Assembly: GCA_007922305.1 (NCBI GenBank)
Contig: ML677326.1
Location: 56,972,785 to 57,036,784 of the forward strand
DNA from: Dermatemys mawii
Taxonomy: Eukaryota > Chordata > Testudines > Dermatemydidae
Length of the DNA: 64,000 nucleotides
Direction: 5' to 3'
The notes below the pieces were generated by a model that was not told the DNA's origin, did no database searches, and was given only the letters and a program-made list of their open reading frames with translations. This document shows positions 53,074 through 64,000 of the stretch, piece by piece (the stretch's first letter is position 1; every line of letters begins with the position of its first letter). A program made the translations under genes and the position numbers.

Positions 53074-54997
53074 AAAGTTTTCTCTTCCTAGCACAGCTGG
53101 AAAACGACATAGCGATACCGTTTCTGAAAGACTAGTCAGTCCCAGAGCCTGCTTTAACTTGGAAACTGAACTAGCTCTGAAAGCACTTTTGAACAGTGTG
53201 GCCTCATGATGAGAAAACAACTGTTTAAATGCTGGTATATAAAGAACAAAGCTGTTCTCCACACTGTTGCAGAAAGCATGATCACACTTTCAGAAAGTCT
53301 CAGTCCCACTATCTGGAATGACGGAAAACGGTTTTGTGTAGTCTGCACTAGCATCAAAACCATTTTCAGTACTTGTACAAGGGATTCACTACTGAAAATA
53401 ATGGTTGCATTTTCTAGTGTAGTCAAGTTATTCAGTTCAAGCAGTGTGGAACTGAACACTTTGGTCAGACTCTTTATTTTTAAAATAGTAGCACACCAGG
53501 GTTCCCATATACAACCTGATGAAGTAGCATAATGCCTCTGTAACCTCTGATACTGGCCTCGAGCTGGATTTTCAACACCCCAGTATGTGAAGATTTTCAG
53601 ATCTCTGATTTTGGTGTAGTGCATTATAAAGAGAAACACTTTGCAAAATACGTAACTGGATCCAGGTCAGATTCCAAACATCCACACATTTTGGGGTGTT
53701 TAGACCTGAGGTTTTGGTCCAGCCCATTTTTATTTGAAAGTGAAACCTTTCTCCTATTGTGAAAATGTTAATGGGATGATGGGAAAAAAATCATGCTCTC
53801 CTAGTTTGTGCTGTTGGTAGGATTATTTAAAATTATTTGGAATTTAGGATTCATAGATGATAAAGATGAAAAAAGATTCCAATTGGGTTAGAGCATCTCA
53901 GTCCATCTTCCTGTCAATACATAACTAACTAGTCTACTGCCGGTGCTGAATATTTTAAAATTAGTAATTAAATGGAGATACCAAGTATCAGGTAGTTACC
54001 TGAAAACATTTCTATCAATTACAGTCATGTTTCCAGGATAGGGGCAGGAGGTAATTCCTTATATAGAGTTTTGTATTATAATTTTAGTGTTTATTAAGGT
54101 GATATAGTAGAAATAAACTGTCAGAAACCAATAAGGAAACAAGTGAATTAACGCAGAAGACTATAATTGGACGTTCTGCTGGAAACATTTTATATTCTGT
54201 TACTGAAAGTAAATTAATACAGTGGAGAAATGGATAGGCTACTGTTAAAAAAAAGATAACATTTTCCACATCAGCTGGTGACATATAGGCTATTTTGAGA
54301 AGCGAATCACAAGTGACTAATACAGCAATACATTAAGAAACAAAGCTTTCATATCACGTGCTACAATTTCATATTTTAATCTCTAAATTCAAGAAGCATC
54401 TTAGCAAAATACATGTAGGTCCCGATCATCCCACGCACGACCTGGTACACAGATGTCCAAAAAAGTCTAACCTACAATAAACCCAAGGAAGTTATGCAAG
54501 TTACACAAAAAGAGGGATGTTACGCTGCCCCTGTGCCAGCACTATTTCAGTTTTGCACAGCACATGGGGAACTAGCATGGAAGGAGTATGGTCACCCAAG
54601 GCTTAGGCTTGGTGAGGTCAACGACAAGATAACATTGGTCCAGGCAAATCTGCATACTGTTGTGTGCTGGGTGAAATGTTATTAAACCTGTTGGCTGTAA
54701 CCACCACTTTTCATTTAAGATAGTGGTAAGAAACATGACAGCACCTTTGTAAAATAATAGTAGCCTCTCCCCAAAGACAGGCACACTTCCCAGAACAAAC
54801 TCGTACATTTCACTGCCCAAAAACAAAGGAAAATGTGAGATCGCTCAGGAATTCAGACTATATGGGAGAGAGGGTTGGCTGGGTATTGGTTTTAGTAGAG
54901 GTGGGCTTGTCAGAGACAATGAGAGGGGGAGGGAGAGAGAGAGAGAGAGTGTGTGAGAGAGAAAAGCAGAAAGAAAAACATCACAGAAACAGATACA

Positions 54998-55075
54998 GGC
55001 CCTGCGTACACTACAGGCACTACACCTATGGGCACTGTTGCTATGTTGATTTAACTGTTAAGATTGGACAGGCTA
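54998..55075 (+). repeat. Harbinger-type MITE end fragment beside a Penelope remnant
   Basis: GGCCCTGCGTACACTACAGG resembles the GCCCTGGTCTACACTAC end. The rest of the MITE is missing and Penelope sequence follows. A (GA)n/(GT)n tract precedes it at about 54929-54961. Confidence 0.35.
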
Positions 55076-55084
55076 CAGGCTATT

Positions 55085-55306
55085 GATATCGACCAATGTG
55101 ATATACGCCAGCAATGCCCCTCTGCTACGTACATTGGCCAGACCAGACAGTCTCTACGCAAAAGAATAAATGGACACAAATCTGACATCAGGAATCATAA
55201 CATTCAAAAACCAGTAGGAGAACACTTCAACCTCCCTGGCCATTCCATTAAAGACTTGAAGGTGTCAATTTTAAAACCGAAAAACTTCCAAAACAGACTC
55301 CAATGA
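55085..55306 (+). pseudogene. GIY-YIG endonuclease fragment of a Penelope-like element
   Basis: About 70 recognisable codons of the C-terminal endonuclease domain. No reverse transcriptase is present upstream. A stop follows the conserved region, and the usual continuation (ELELIFKLD-like) is seen only in another frame at about 55313-55340. Confidence 0.7.
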
Positions 55307-55685
55307 GAAACTGAGGAACTGGAATTAATTTTCAAATTGGACATAATGAACCAAGGGCTAAACAGGACTTGTGAATGGTTTTCTCATCACACTAATTGAT
55401 TGCATTTCCCTAGTTAATTTACCTTCAATAGTTGTTATCTCCTGTCAGACACAGAGATCCATTTCAACAGGTATTTTTTTCTCCTGCTGCTAATGGCCCA
55501 TCCAAATTAAACAGCCTCTTAAAATTGGTATGCTAATATACAACCTTTTTTTGGCTTTCTGAGTATATAAATACATCTTACTTCTGTTCCATTCTATGCA
55601 TCCAATGAAGTGGGCTATAGCCCACAAAATCTTAGGCTGCAATAAACTGGTTAGTCTCAAAGGTGCTACAAGTCTTCCTTGTCTT
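55085..55685 (+). mobile_element. Penelope-like element 3' fragment with GIY-YIG endonuclease
   Basis: The frame 55064-55306 encodes CDIRQQCPSATYIGQTRQSL, then RKRINGHKSDIRNHN and PVGEHFNLPGHSIKDLKVSI, a GIY-YIG fold typical of the Penelope endonuclease: the YIG is intact and Arg follows in QTRQSLRKR. The frame breaks after QNRLQ. The 3' region ends with a diverged copy of the AAGTGGGCTATAGCCCAC hairpin and GGTTAGTCTCAAAGGTGC near 55610-55680, as in the units at 50479 and 58197. Confidence 0.75.
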
Positions 55686-58196
55686 ATTTTGTCTAATGTG
55701 ATTGTCAGTTCACAGTGTGAGGATTAAGGCAGTTGGACACAATAAGAAAAGGCAGAATTAAAATATAGATGCAAATAACTGTTAGCACAAAACTGTGGCT
55801 GAAAATTTTATGCTGTCTTTCAAAATCAGGCTGGAATTTCCATAGACTTCAAAGGGAACTTCAAAGGAGCTCAGCACCTCTAACCTTCCCTCCCACTCTT
55901 ATTTAGGGGCCCAGATCTGGATTTAGATGAATAACTTCAAGCATATACATTTGAATTCTTTTGGCCAGAGAGGGCACAGGGAAACTGCCCATAGACACTC
56001 CACATATTTTACTTTTAGTTATTTCACATGCAGAAACTTTTGACGGCAGAGAATGTTGGAACCTTGGCTCAATTCCAGCCTGTTCTGAATACTCACTGTA
56101 ACATTTATTTAGAAAACAGGCCAAACCAGCAATACTTTTTATGCTTTGATTACAGTGTGCGCATTGGATGGGATATTTTCCACTCGTCCTTCCCACTGTT
56201 CTGACAGAGTAAACAAGGGCAACAGGCTGGTGATTGTTACAGACCCAAGGATGTGTTCTTTTTTGCTGTCAATGTGGCTCAGTTTCACAGAAATCCAAAT
56301 GAACATTAATTTGATTCTCCTTTTAAAACCAAAGGCTTACAAAAGTCTGTTCTGGCTTCTGGCACAGAGCAAATTCCCATCCATGTAAAGTATTTTCAGT
56401 TATTTTAAAATGCAGAATTATGGTAAGCATGGGGCACAAGCTTTGAAGCTGCAGCTGCACATAAAGAACAAATGGTTTTAGTTTGGTCTTGTCATACATA
56501 CTATGAGGTTTCAAACCCCAAAATTCAGCTTCTCTCTGTAGTGCTATTAAATACACTAGGATTAATGAAGGATTGCCTACAGCAGAGTCTTGACTAAGGG
56601 ATGATACCCTCAAAATGAAACAAAGGTAACAAAAAGTTCACCTACTTCCCCCAGGAAAGTATCTTAACAAGAAAAAAGCAACAGACTGATTAAAAATCAG
56701 TCTTATCCATAGATCAGCTAGGATGAAAGCTGGTATGTACAATACATATTTCCCAGCATGTTTGATCCTTTTTTCAGAGATTCAACAACAAAGAGGGAGC
56801 ATTCACCTAAAAGCTAGGTTCATATCACCCAGGACTGTCATTTCTGCAAGGCATGCAATTAAAAAGCATTTTCACCTAAAAAGCCAGAACCATCCTTTTT
56901 TAAATTTCCAATCAAGCCCACTTCCACTTGTGCAAATCATCAGCTTATTTCGGTTTTCATATTGGCATTCATCATCCTAAGTATCTGAGGACCCAATCAG
57001 TAAAGATATTTAGGCACCTAACTTCCATTGATTTCAGTGGGTGAGAGACTAAATATCTTTGAAGATCTGGCCTGAGAACCTCCTGGCTCCTATAATTGAG
57101 TTTGTCATATCCACTGTGAAACATTTTTCCAAGGAATGTGCAGACGTGTTTGATTTCAGTTTTAAAAAAGTCCAACCCTTTCTGAAATTCTGGTAATCTA
57201 GGCAATATAAATTTTCTCTCTCCTCCCCCAACCCATACAATTATTGTAAAGGTTATGTTTGGAATGAATAGTCATGAAAATGAAGAAATTAATATAGCAT
57301 TGACTGGAGCCAAAGGTAGAGAAGGATGACGCACACAAATTTCCCTACTCAATACAGCCCATGGATCTTAGTCTGAAACACTCTAGTTATTACAGTCCTG
57401 GGTCTCTCTTGAGCAGTGACTGATAAACATGTCAAATAGACGTGATGTGAACAAACATCCACTAAAGACTGAGGAGGCCAATCTCAGTCGTATTTGTGAT
57501 TTATCCAAAATCACCCTTGGTCTCCAGTTGCCACCAACAGACCATAACTTGTTTATATATAAAAAATCAATTAATATCTGAATAAAAAGAAAAGAAGCTC
57601 CTCTGACTGATTTACAGAGATTTATGTAACATCCCCTCATAAATTACTGGTATTTGTCTGAAGTAAAGTTCTGTGTTTTGGCCAACAGGGACAACATGAA
57701 TCGGATACTAGCCAGGTTGGTAGGCCAAAAAGCTACAAAACAAGGTAAATAAATCAGTACACACTCCCTCTCTCCAACAGAGTGCACGTGCATCACCAGT
57801 TTGTTTAGATTAGGCTGACAGTAAGTCTCTGGTCATTTTTAAACATTTTGCATATGCATCTGCAGCAATCATTTGGAAAAAGAAATAGATAAAAAGCATC
57901 TGGAAAATAAAGCCTTCCAGATGCAACCATGGTCAAGATGCAAGAGTCCAGGGTTTTGGCTATTGCACCAACCCTGAGTGTCTTTCCCTTTCATGTAAAT
58001 TTCTTGGTCTGTACTTTACTTAGCCTTGAGTAACTCACATTGAGAATAATGGATATTTTAGTTCACTAGCAATTAAAAACAAAACAACAAAAATAAAAAA
58101 CCACAAACCAACGTCACATTTCATTTGGGTCAAACTGAAAATGAAACACCGGGAAACCACGCAGAAGCACAGCCAGAGAGCATTGTGGAAAATAAG

Positions 58197-58409
58197 TTTC
58201 AGAGTAGCAGCCGTGTTAGTCTGTATCCGCAAAAAGAATGTGGAGTACTTGTGGCCCCTTAGAGACTAACAAATTTATTTGGACATAAGATTTTGTGGGC
58301 TACAGCCCACTTCATGCATCATGTGATGAAGTGGGCTGTAGCCCACGAAAGCTTATGCCCAAATAAATTTGTTAGTCTCTAAGGTGCCACAAGTACTCCT
58401 CGTTCTTTC
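58197..58409. mobile_element. Penelope-like inverted unit with exact 13-bp target duplication
   Basis: A 213-bp insertion between TGTGGAAAATAAG repeats (58184-58196, 58410-58422). It has the same design as the unit at 50479: TTTCAGAGTAGCAGCCGTGT start, an antisense arm, then a sense arm with GTGATGA, the GTGGGC-TGTA-GCCCAC stem, GAAA and TAAATTTGTTAGTCTCTAAG. The two copies are close in sequence. Confidence 0.8.
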
Positions 58410-59051
58410 TGTGGAAAATAAGCGTCGCAGGAAGTACCGCCCCAAATGACCCAGAATGACAGTACCCTGCAACCCTCTGATTGGCCAACCATCTTATTTA
58501 ACCCTGCAGAGTGCCCCACGAGGTTGCCCTGGACAACAAAACAGACTTTGGGCCTGCTGCAACTACAGACAAGTCTCTGAGCCCAGCCTGATCCTCAGCC
58601 TGACTCCTGATTCTAGCTTAGTATTATGTCTGATCTCCAGTCTCCAACCCTGCCTTGACTTTGACTGAATTCTTGCTTACTGAACCTGGTCTATAGCGAT
58701 TCCTCTGACCCCAGCTCAAACACTGCTGTCCCTGATGTGTGGGCCCCAGCACAGCAGTGACCACTAGGCCAGACTGCCTAGGCCCCAGTAGGGATATTTG
58801 GTGGTTGAATTTAGTCATTTTATTTTAAGAAAAGAAAAGAAGATACTTTCTGTGGTAACTCATGTGCACATTTTTATAAATTTAAAATTTCTGTTTAAAA
58901 AAAACCACCATATGGATGTTTCATAGGACAACTGTGGAGAATCTGCTCATATCTTTGATAGCCATATAGGACTTAGCTTCCCAGAGAGCTACATGTGGCA
59001 CTCTGTTTCCATGATTCTGTTTCCCCTACCACCCTTTGTCTTGTCTATTCA

Positions 59052-59175
59052 GATTGTAAGATCTTTGAGAAAGGAGCTCTCTCTCTGTGTTGTGCAGTGC
59101 CTAGCCCACTGGGGTTACAATCTCTGCTGAGGTCTCTAGGTATTACTGTAATGCAAAACAACAACAAGAACAATG
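59052..59175 (+). repeat. L2/MIR-like 3' tail
   Basis: GATTGTAAGATCTTTGAGAA, GTGCAGTGCCTAGCCCACTG and GGTATTACTGTAATGCAAAA followed by an AAC-rich tail. Same family as 49500-49592. Confidence 0.5.
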
Positions 59176-61299
59176 GGGTTCATTAGTTTAGCAGAATGAT
59201 GAATTGTCATTTTCACAAAGGGTCCCATAGAAGTTCTCTTGCTTGAACCTGTGACAAATCCTATGACTGCAAACTGGAAAACTAAAAAACAAAAACAGCC
59301 AAACCTGACATTTGCTGAAATTCAGTTAATTTCAATGGCACAAAACTTTCACTTCATATGTATTTTCATGAGCCCCAGAGATAGATTTGGCAGGGATGCA
59401 TGAACATTACAGAGATGAGATGAGCTCCCTCAGAGGCAGGGAAACACCTTAACCTTTACTCTCAATTTGGTGGTGGAATTTTTAAGCATGGGGCTCTCAG
59501 AACCCCTTCCAGCACATGAATATTTTGGCACAAACCACACTGACTGTAAACTCAGTTTGAGAAAACTGTGATACACATAATTCACAACACCAGGAAAATA
59601 AATGCCAGATTAATATAGGGCAGCAATAAATTGTGTGCTAAAGTGCGGGGTGTTCTTGTTAATGAGGGGCCAAGAATTTTATGGTGACAACATGTACATG
59701 GGTGGTTGTCCCTTATGATGCTCACCATCATCACTGACAGATGCAAGGAACCTGGAGGTCAGTAAAACACTTGGCGTATTACTAGTTACTGAGGCAAAGT
59801 TCAATGTACAGAATAAGTCTGAAGGGCAGACCAGCTGCTTTGGCTCAAGTAAAGGCAAAAACATCGCACTGTTCTCCCTGCATTGTTCCTTATCCCCGTA
59901 ACTCCCATAACTCTTTGATTTACAGTTTTGAAGAGCATAGAAACAGCAATTAAATTTAGCATCAGCAATGATGAAAAATACATCTTATGTTAATTTTACA
60001 AAAGTGTTCCAAAGTTATGTTTTCTTTTCTCTTTAAAAAGTTTAATTAACTTGGTACTTGCTGTTCCTACTTAAGTCTAGAGTCATGTCCTTTTAAAAAC
60101 TCTGTGCATCATGATATTTTCCTCTGTTAGGGCCTAGGCAACACTACTGAATAATGAAACTGCTTGAAGGAAAGAATTAGCTATGTCCTACAGTAAAGAT
60201 CCTTTTAAACTGATATATTCACACCTTAAAATGCATGTTTATTCCACTTTGAAAGAGATGCTATCTGTCATTGTTGGATGACTAATTCCATGCATTCTTT
60301 CTAGTGGTTTACACTTTGTATTTATAGAATCACTGTGTGGGCCAAAATTTTGATATCAGTGACACCCATCTGACATGGGTGCAAATCAGAGAAAAATCTG
60401 GGTTTGTATCAAATTTTTGTTGTGATAGCTGATGAAACTAAGGTTCCACTTGCCATATATTTCTGTCATCAAACAAAATGGGCACAATTCTGCATTCTTG
60501 TCACATGTGTAGTTCCCCTTGAAGTTAACAAGGGTTACCCTCCACATAGCTGAAGGCTGAGCTGGACCAATAAATCTAAATGTAGAGTTCTTTAGAATAG
60601 GAAAAACAGAGTCCCCCAAGAACAAGGATTGAGCAATAGGATACTGGCCAAATTCCAACTCAGAAATAAACAATATTCAGCTCCCATAATTTTTCTCTGA
60701 AATGTTAATTGACTACAGTATTCTTCACTTCCTTTCTAAATGTTACTATACTGTGGTAAGAATTACTGTGTTCCATCCCAAATGTGGCTGCATTTGATGG
60801 ATGGGTAAAGTGATCCCTATGTCCCTTACTAACCTCACTAGGTGAAAATGTTAGTGACTCCAAGTGACTTAACTACCCTGGCAGTACTGAGTATTTTATT
60901 CAATTGACATTTTTTTCTCAGTAAAATTGTGCAAATAAATATTTAATGATGAACTAGTACGAGGTGGACCTACTTGTGGCCTGAGAGAAAGGGAGCCAAG
61001 TTGGGAGGAGGGGAAGTGAGGAAGGGGAGCCAGGGTGTGGAAGTGTAGAACAGGGAGAAGAGCTGGGACTGTGTGAAATGGGGAGTTGAGCTGAGGGAGG
61101 GGAGAGTGTGGAAAGGGCTGGGACCGCATGGAATAGAGAGCAGAACTGGCAGAGTGCTAGGGGCTTCCTAGTGGGCTCTGGGATAGTCAGGCCTATGCAA
61201 GGGGTGGGAGTGGTAATATGAAAACATTATTGTTCAACTGCTGTTGAAAAAAATTTGATTTTTGTTACTTCAAGCACTGCCCTTGCTTAATAACTTTGT

Positions 61300-61320
61300 A
61301 ATAAATAAATAAATAAATGA
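61300..61320. repeat. (AAAT)n microsatellite
   Basis: About five AAAT units, immediately before a CR1-tip-like sequence (ATCATAGAATTGTAGAAGAT, about 61358-61408, antisense). Confidence 0.8.
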
Positions 61321-62589
61321 AACAATGTCTACCATACAGAATGCCAACCCATGGCAGATCATAGAATTGTAGAAGATTAGAGTTGAAAGAGACCAATCCT
61401 AACTAAATCACAGTGCTTCTCACTCAGATTTGTCCCACAGGTTGACCATGCCTAGCTTGCCCCCACCAACTTTTTCATTTCTTCCAGTAACAGTGACTGT
61501 GGAAGGGAGCAAGCACCACTTAGTCCCCTGCAACCCAACTTCCAATGGAAAGCCCCAGCATACAAGCTGCAGCCTCCATCCTTGCAGCTGCCTCACCTGG
61601 GGCTGAAGGCTAGGGAAGTGCTGAGGCCTCCAGTCCCCTCCCATCCCAGCCCACAGCACCAGGACTCCAGCAGGGGCTCACCTGTTGGGCAGGGATATGG
61701 GCAACCAAGCCCATAAGCCCCAGTGAGGGCGGTGGATCTCTGGTCATGGACTGCCTGCACTATTGTCCCAGGCATTGTCAGGAGGGGAAGCGGCAGCTGC
61801 TGAGTCTGTGCAGTCTGAGAACCGGTTGGGTGGTGGGGGAGAAGTTGGACTCCCTGTCCTCTCACCTCATGGCTCCCTGTTCCTGCCTTCCCAATGGGCA
61901 GTGAAGTTGGCACCCCATCCATTCCCATAGACAGTGGGGAGGGGGAATTTTACCTCTGCACAGACAGTGCACTGACCACAGTGAAGCCTTGGCCAGCATC
62001 TCCTCTCTGAGTCGGGAAGGGTAGGGACATGTGTACCATTTGAAATATTCCTGGGGGCACCTCTTTCTTGATAAGGTGAGCTAGCCTCCTATGTAATTTT
62101 ATTACTTCTTAACCTTACACAGAAATGCTTTAATGTCTAAGTTCCAAATCCTGAAAAAATTATCTGAATCTGGTATGATATTCTCTATGTGGCCCATGAA
62201 GGTGGTATCTGTATGTGGCCCACAAAACAAGCATCTGGCCCACAGCACTGAAAAGGTCAGACCACCCTGAACTATTATATCCAGAGCTTATCTGAACATC
62301 AGACACTTCTGAAGTAGACCCAGAAATCTAGTCAATTAGGTTTTTGTTGTTTCTCACAGTTCTGGACAGTCAGACTATTAACCTATATACTGGCAGCAAA
62401 CTGCCTCATCAAAACCATCCAACTAGAAACCATATTGAATAAACTGGTCCAGTTGCTGCTGCCAAACCCACAGACTCTCGGGACTCCCTAACTCATGGGA
62501 ATCCCATCCCATTGTCATTTCAACCCAGTGTGTTATGTATTGTTCATATTTCCATGCCACATAATTCATTTCTAGATTCACAGTTAATA

Positions 62590-62705
62590 TGGCCAGAAAT
62601 GACCACTGTGATCATCTTGTCTGACCTCTTGCATAACACAGGCCATAGGACTTCCGTGAATTAATTCCCGTTTGAGCTAGAGCAAACAGGAATTGGGGTG
62701 TGGAA
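62590..62705 (-). mobile_element. CR1 3' end fragment, antisense
   Basis: GGCCAGAAATGACCACTGTG, GATCATCTTGTCTGACCTCT and TAACACAGGCCATAGGACTT follow the antisense CR1 3' UTR also seen at 13.7 kb. Confidence 0.65.
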
Positions 62706-63279
62706 TAAGAGTTGCTGTATGCTGACGTCAGACTCATGAGAGATCAGGATGTCTCCTTTAACACTTCGACCTTATTTGGAAAGGACCTTATTTGGACCTT
62801 ACTTCATTTCACATGCTTCTCTTGCCTTCTGTGTTACAGGAAACTTCCATCCCTTTTGTCTGTAACCAATGTTTAATTTGTGCCAGGGCTTGACAGGGCT
62901 GAGCCCCGGCACCTCTAGGCTTTGCAGTTTATAGCCACAGCACCTCTGCGTTTACTACCTCAGTTATGAATGTAAAAAAAATTGCTTGAGCCCCAGCACC
63001 TAATAACTTGAGCCCCTGAACCTCTCATTACAAATTAAGCAATGTCTGTAACCCAACCCAAAACCACACCCACTCCAAATCTACACACATTACTTAATTT
63101 CTAGTCCATATCTGTACCCAGTTGGCACAGCAAATCCATTTAGGGAAAATGGAGAGAATGCTGCATGCTCAACTGTGGCTGTGAAATGGGGGTCCCTATG
63201 CAACAAGGTAGTGGGGAGCTACATGCTTGCTTGAATCTTGGATAGAGCTGGTCCAAAACAAGTAAGTATATTTCATGAA

Positions 63280-63660
63280 CATTTTTTGAAATAAATGCAC
63301 TTTTCCCTCATTTTATTCAACATTTTTCATCATATTTGGCTAGATAAATTCCAAAAAAATATTTCTGAACATTTTTCAAAAATTTTCATTTTTTTTTTGT
63401 TTCAGTGGGGGAAAAAAACAAACTTTCATTTTTTTATATTCCCCATTCACAATCTTTTTTCCCCAGTGGAAAATAAGTTAAAAAGTAAGAGAAAGTAGGA
63501 TTTTGCCCACCAAAATAAAACAAAATATTCTTTTTTTCATTTTTAATATTTAAAAATTGAATACTAAGACCTTCAACAAAAATGAAAATACATTTATGAA
63601 AATTTCAATTTAATCAAAAAGTCATTTTTTGATGAAAAATGCCTACCTTTTCAGCCAGCT
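63280..63660. repeat. AT-rich interspersed repeat, related to 26870-27240
   Basis: A/T-rich stretch with many TTTTC and GAAAA words, a CCCAGTGGAAAATAAG core and an end in TTTTCAGCCAGCTG. No coding potential is visible. Confidence 0.4.
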
Positions 63661-64000
63661 GTGAAACAAACGTGAGCTGTGAATATCTGATCCTCAAGTA
63701 CACTAGGAAAGTGTCAAATACCAGTAATAAAAAGACGAGAGAAAGGGGAAGGCATTGAAAGTGACCATAAAGAGTGCTGCAAGAATGCTCTCTCTCTCAA
63801 TAAAAGCAGTTAGTAAGAAAGGTAGCTAATACAAAGTATTTAAAAACAATCAAGGATTCAACCCTACTCCCACTGACGTCAATGGTAGTAAAAATCTCTT
63901 TTAAAGCTAAAATCCCATTACTTTAGACCTTGGCTTATACTGGACTCCAATGTTGATAAAGATACTGTTCATTTCCATCTACAGAATGCACTCCACACTT

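Larger units (their letters stand above)
49781..64000 (-). other. Large PALLD intron, incomplete at the window end
   Basis: At least 14.2 kb upstream of the exon ending at 49780, with no further PALLD exon. It contains the Penelope, hAT and Harbinger items listed separately, a palindromic repeat at 49853-49914, (AAAT)n at 61300-61320, CR1 tips near 61360 and 62600, and otherwise unassigned sequence (53.1-54.9, 55.7-58.1, 59.2-61.3 and 61.4-62.5 kb). Confidence 0.6.

Noticed and set aside
53154..53639. 161-codon open frame on the minus strand
   Set aside because: No domain, no splice continuity with PALLD, an overlapping open frame on the other strand, and repeat-like composition.
61593..61928. 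111-codon minus-strand frame considered as the PALLD proline-rich exon
   Set aside because: Composition is GC-rich, but the sequence shows none of the palladin proline-rich motifs and has no suitable phase-2 donor joining the exon at 49780.

Overview
The window is vertebrate nuclear DNA, most probably from a turtle (Testudines). One amniote gene is spread over long introns. The repeats are the mix typical of turtle genomes: two CR1 LINE lineages, Penelope-like units, a DIRS-like remnant, a Harbinger element with its MITEs, hAT MITEs and Tigger-type MITEs. The species call rests on remembered repeat families, not on a search. There are no bacterial-type operons, CRISPR arrays or rRNA genes.

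The only host gene I can support is PALLD (palladin), read on the minus strand. Its last ten coding exons lie between 49780 and 11579 and join in one open frame of about 504 codons. They cover the linker before the C-terminal immunoglobulin domains, the last three Ig domains and the C-terminal tail ending in ESDDL. A 51-bp in-frame cassette exon candidate lies at 46410-46460. The intron after the exon at 18458-18590 appears to be of the GC-AG class. The exons for the proline-rich region and everything N-terminal are not found and should lie beyond 64000. The 3' UTR probably runs down to about 10.1 kb.

Layout: 1-1780 is intergenic with nothing recognised. 1781-4560 is a decayed hAT transposon split by a 2.1-kb CR1. 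4561-10138 is intergenic with a Tigger-like MITE (7439-7614) and an hAT MITE (8526-8674). 10139-49780 is the PALLD 3' region, whose introns hold a CR1 3' end with a nested Harbinger MITE (13.7-14.5 kb), paired tRNA-like heads (14.6 kb), an hAT MITE (19314-19623), a DIRS-like remnant (20.67-22.23 kb), a second CR1 (24.5-26.16 kb), a Tigger-like MITE (31915-32114) and a nearly complete 4.07-kb Harbinger transposon (34947-39020). From 49781 on is one large PALLD intron holding two Penelope-type inverted units with exact target-site duplications (50479-50714, 58197-58409), a Penelope GIY-YIG fragment (about 55.1 kb), an hAT MITE (51878-52328) and several Harbinger MITEs.

The most notable items are three. 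The Harbinger element keeps both its transposase (one stop and two frame breaks) and its Myb/SANT-like partner, and shares TIR sequence and target-site type with small MITEs in the same window. The Penelope units carry a hammerhead-ribozyme-like core. PALLD has a GC-AG intron and a candidate cassette exon. I found no evidence of a wholly new system; the rest is ordinary intron and repeat sequence.
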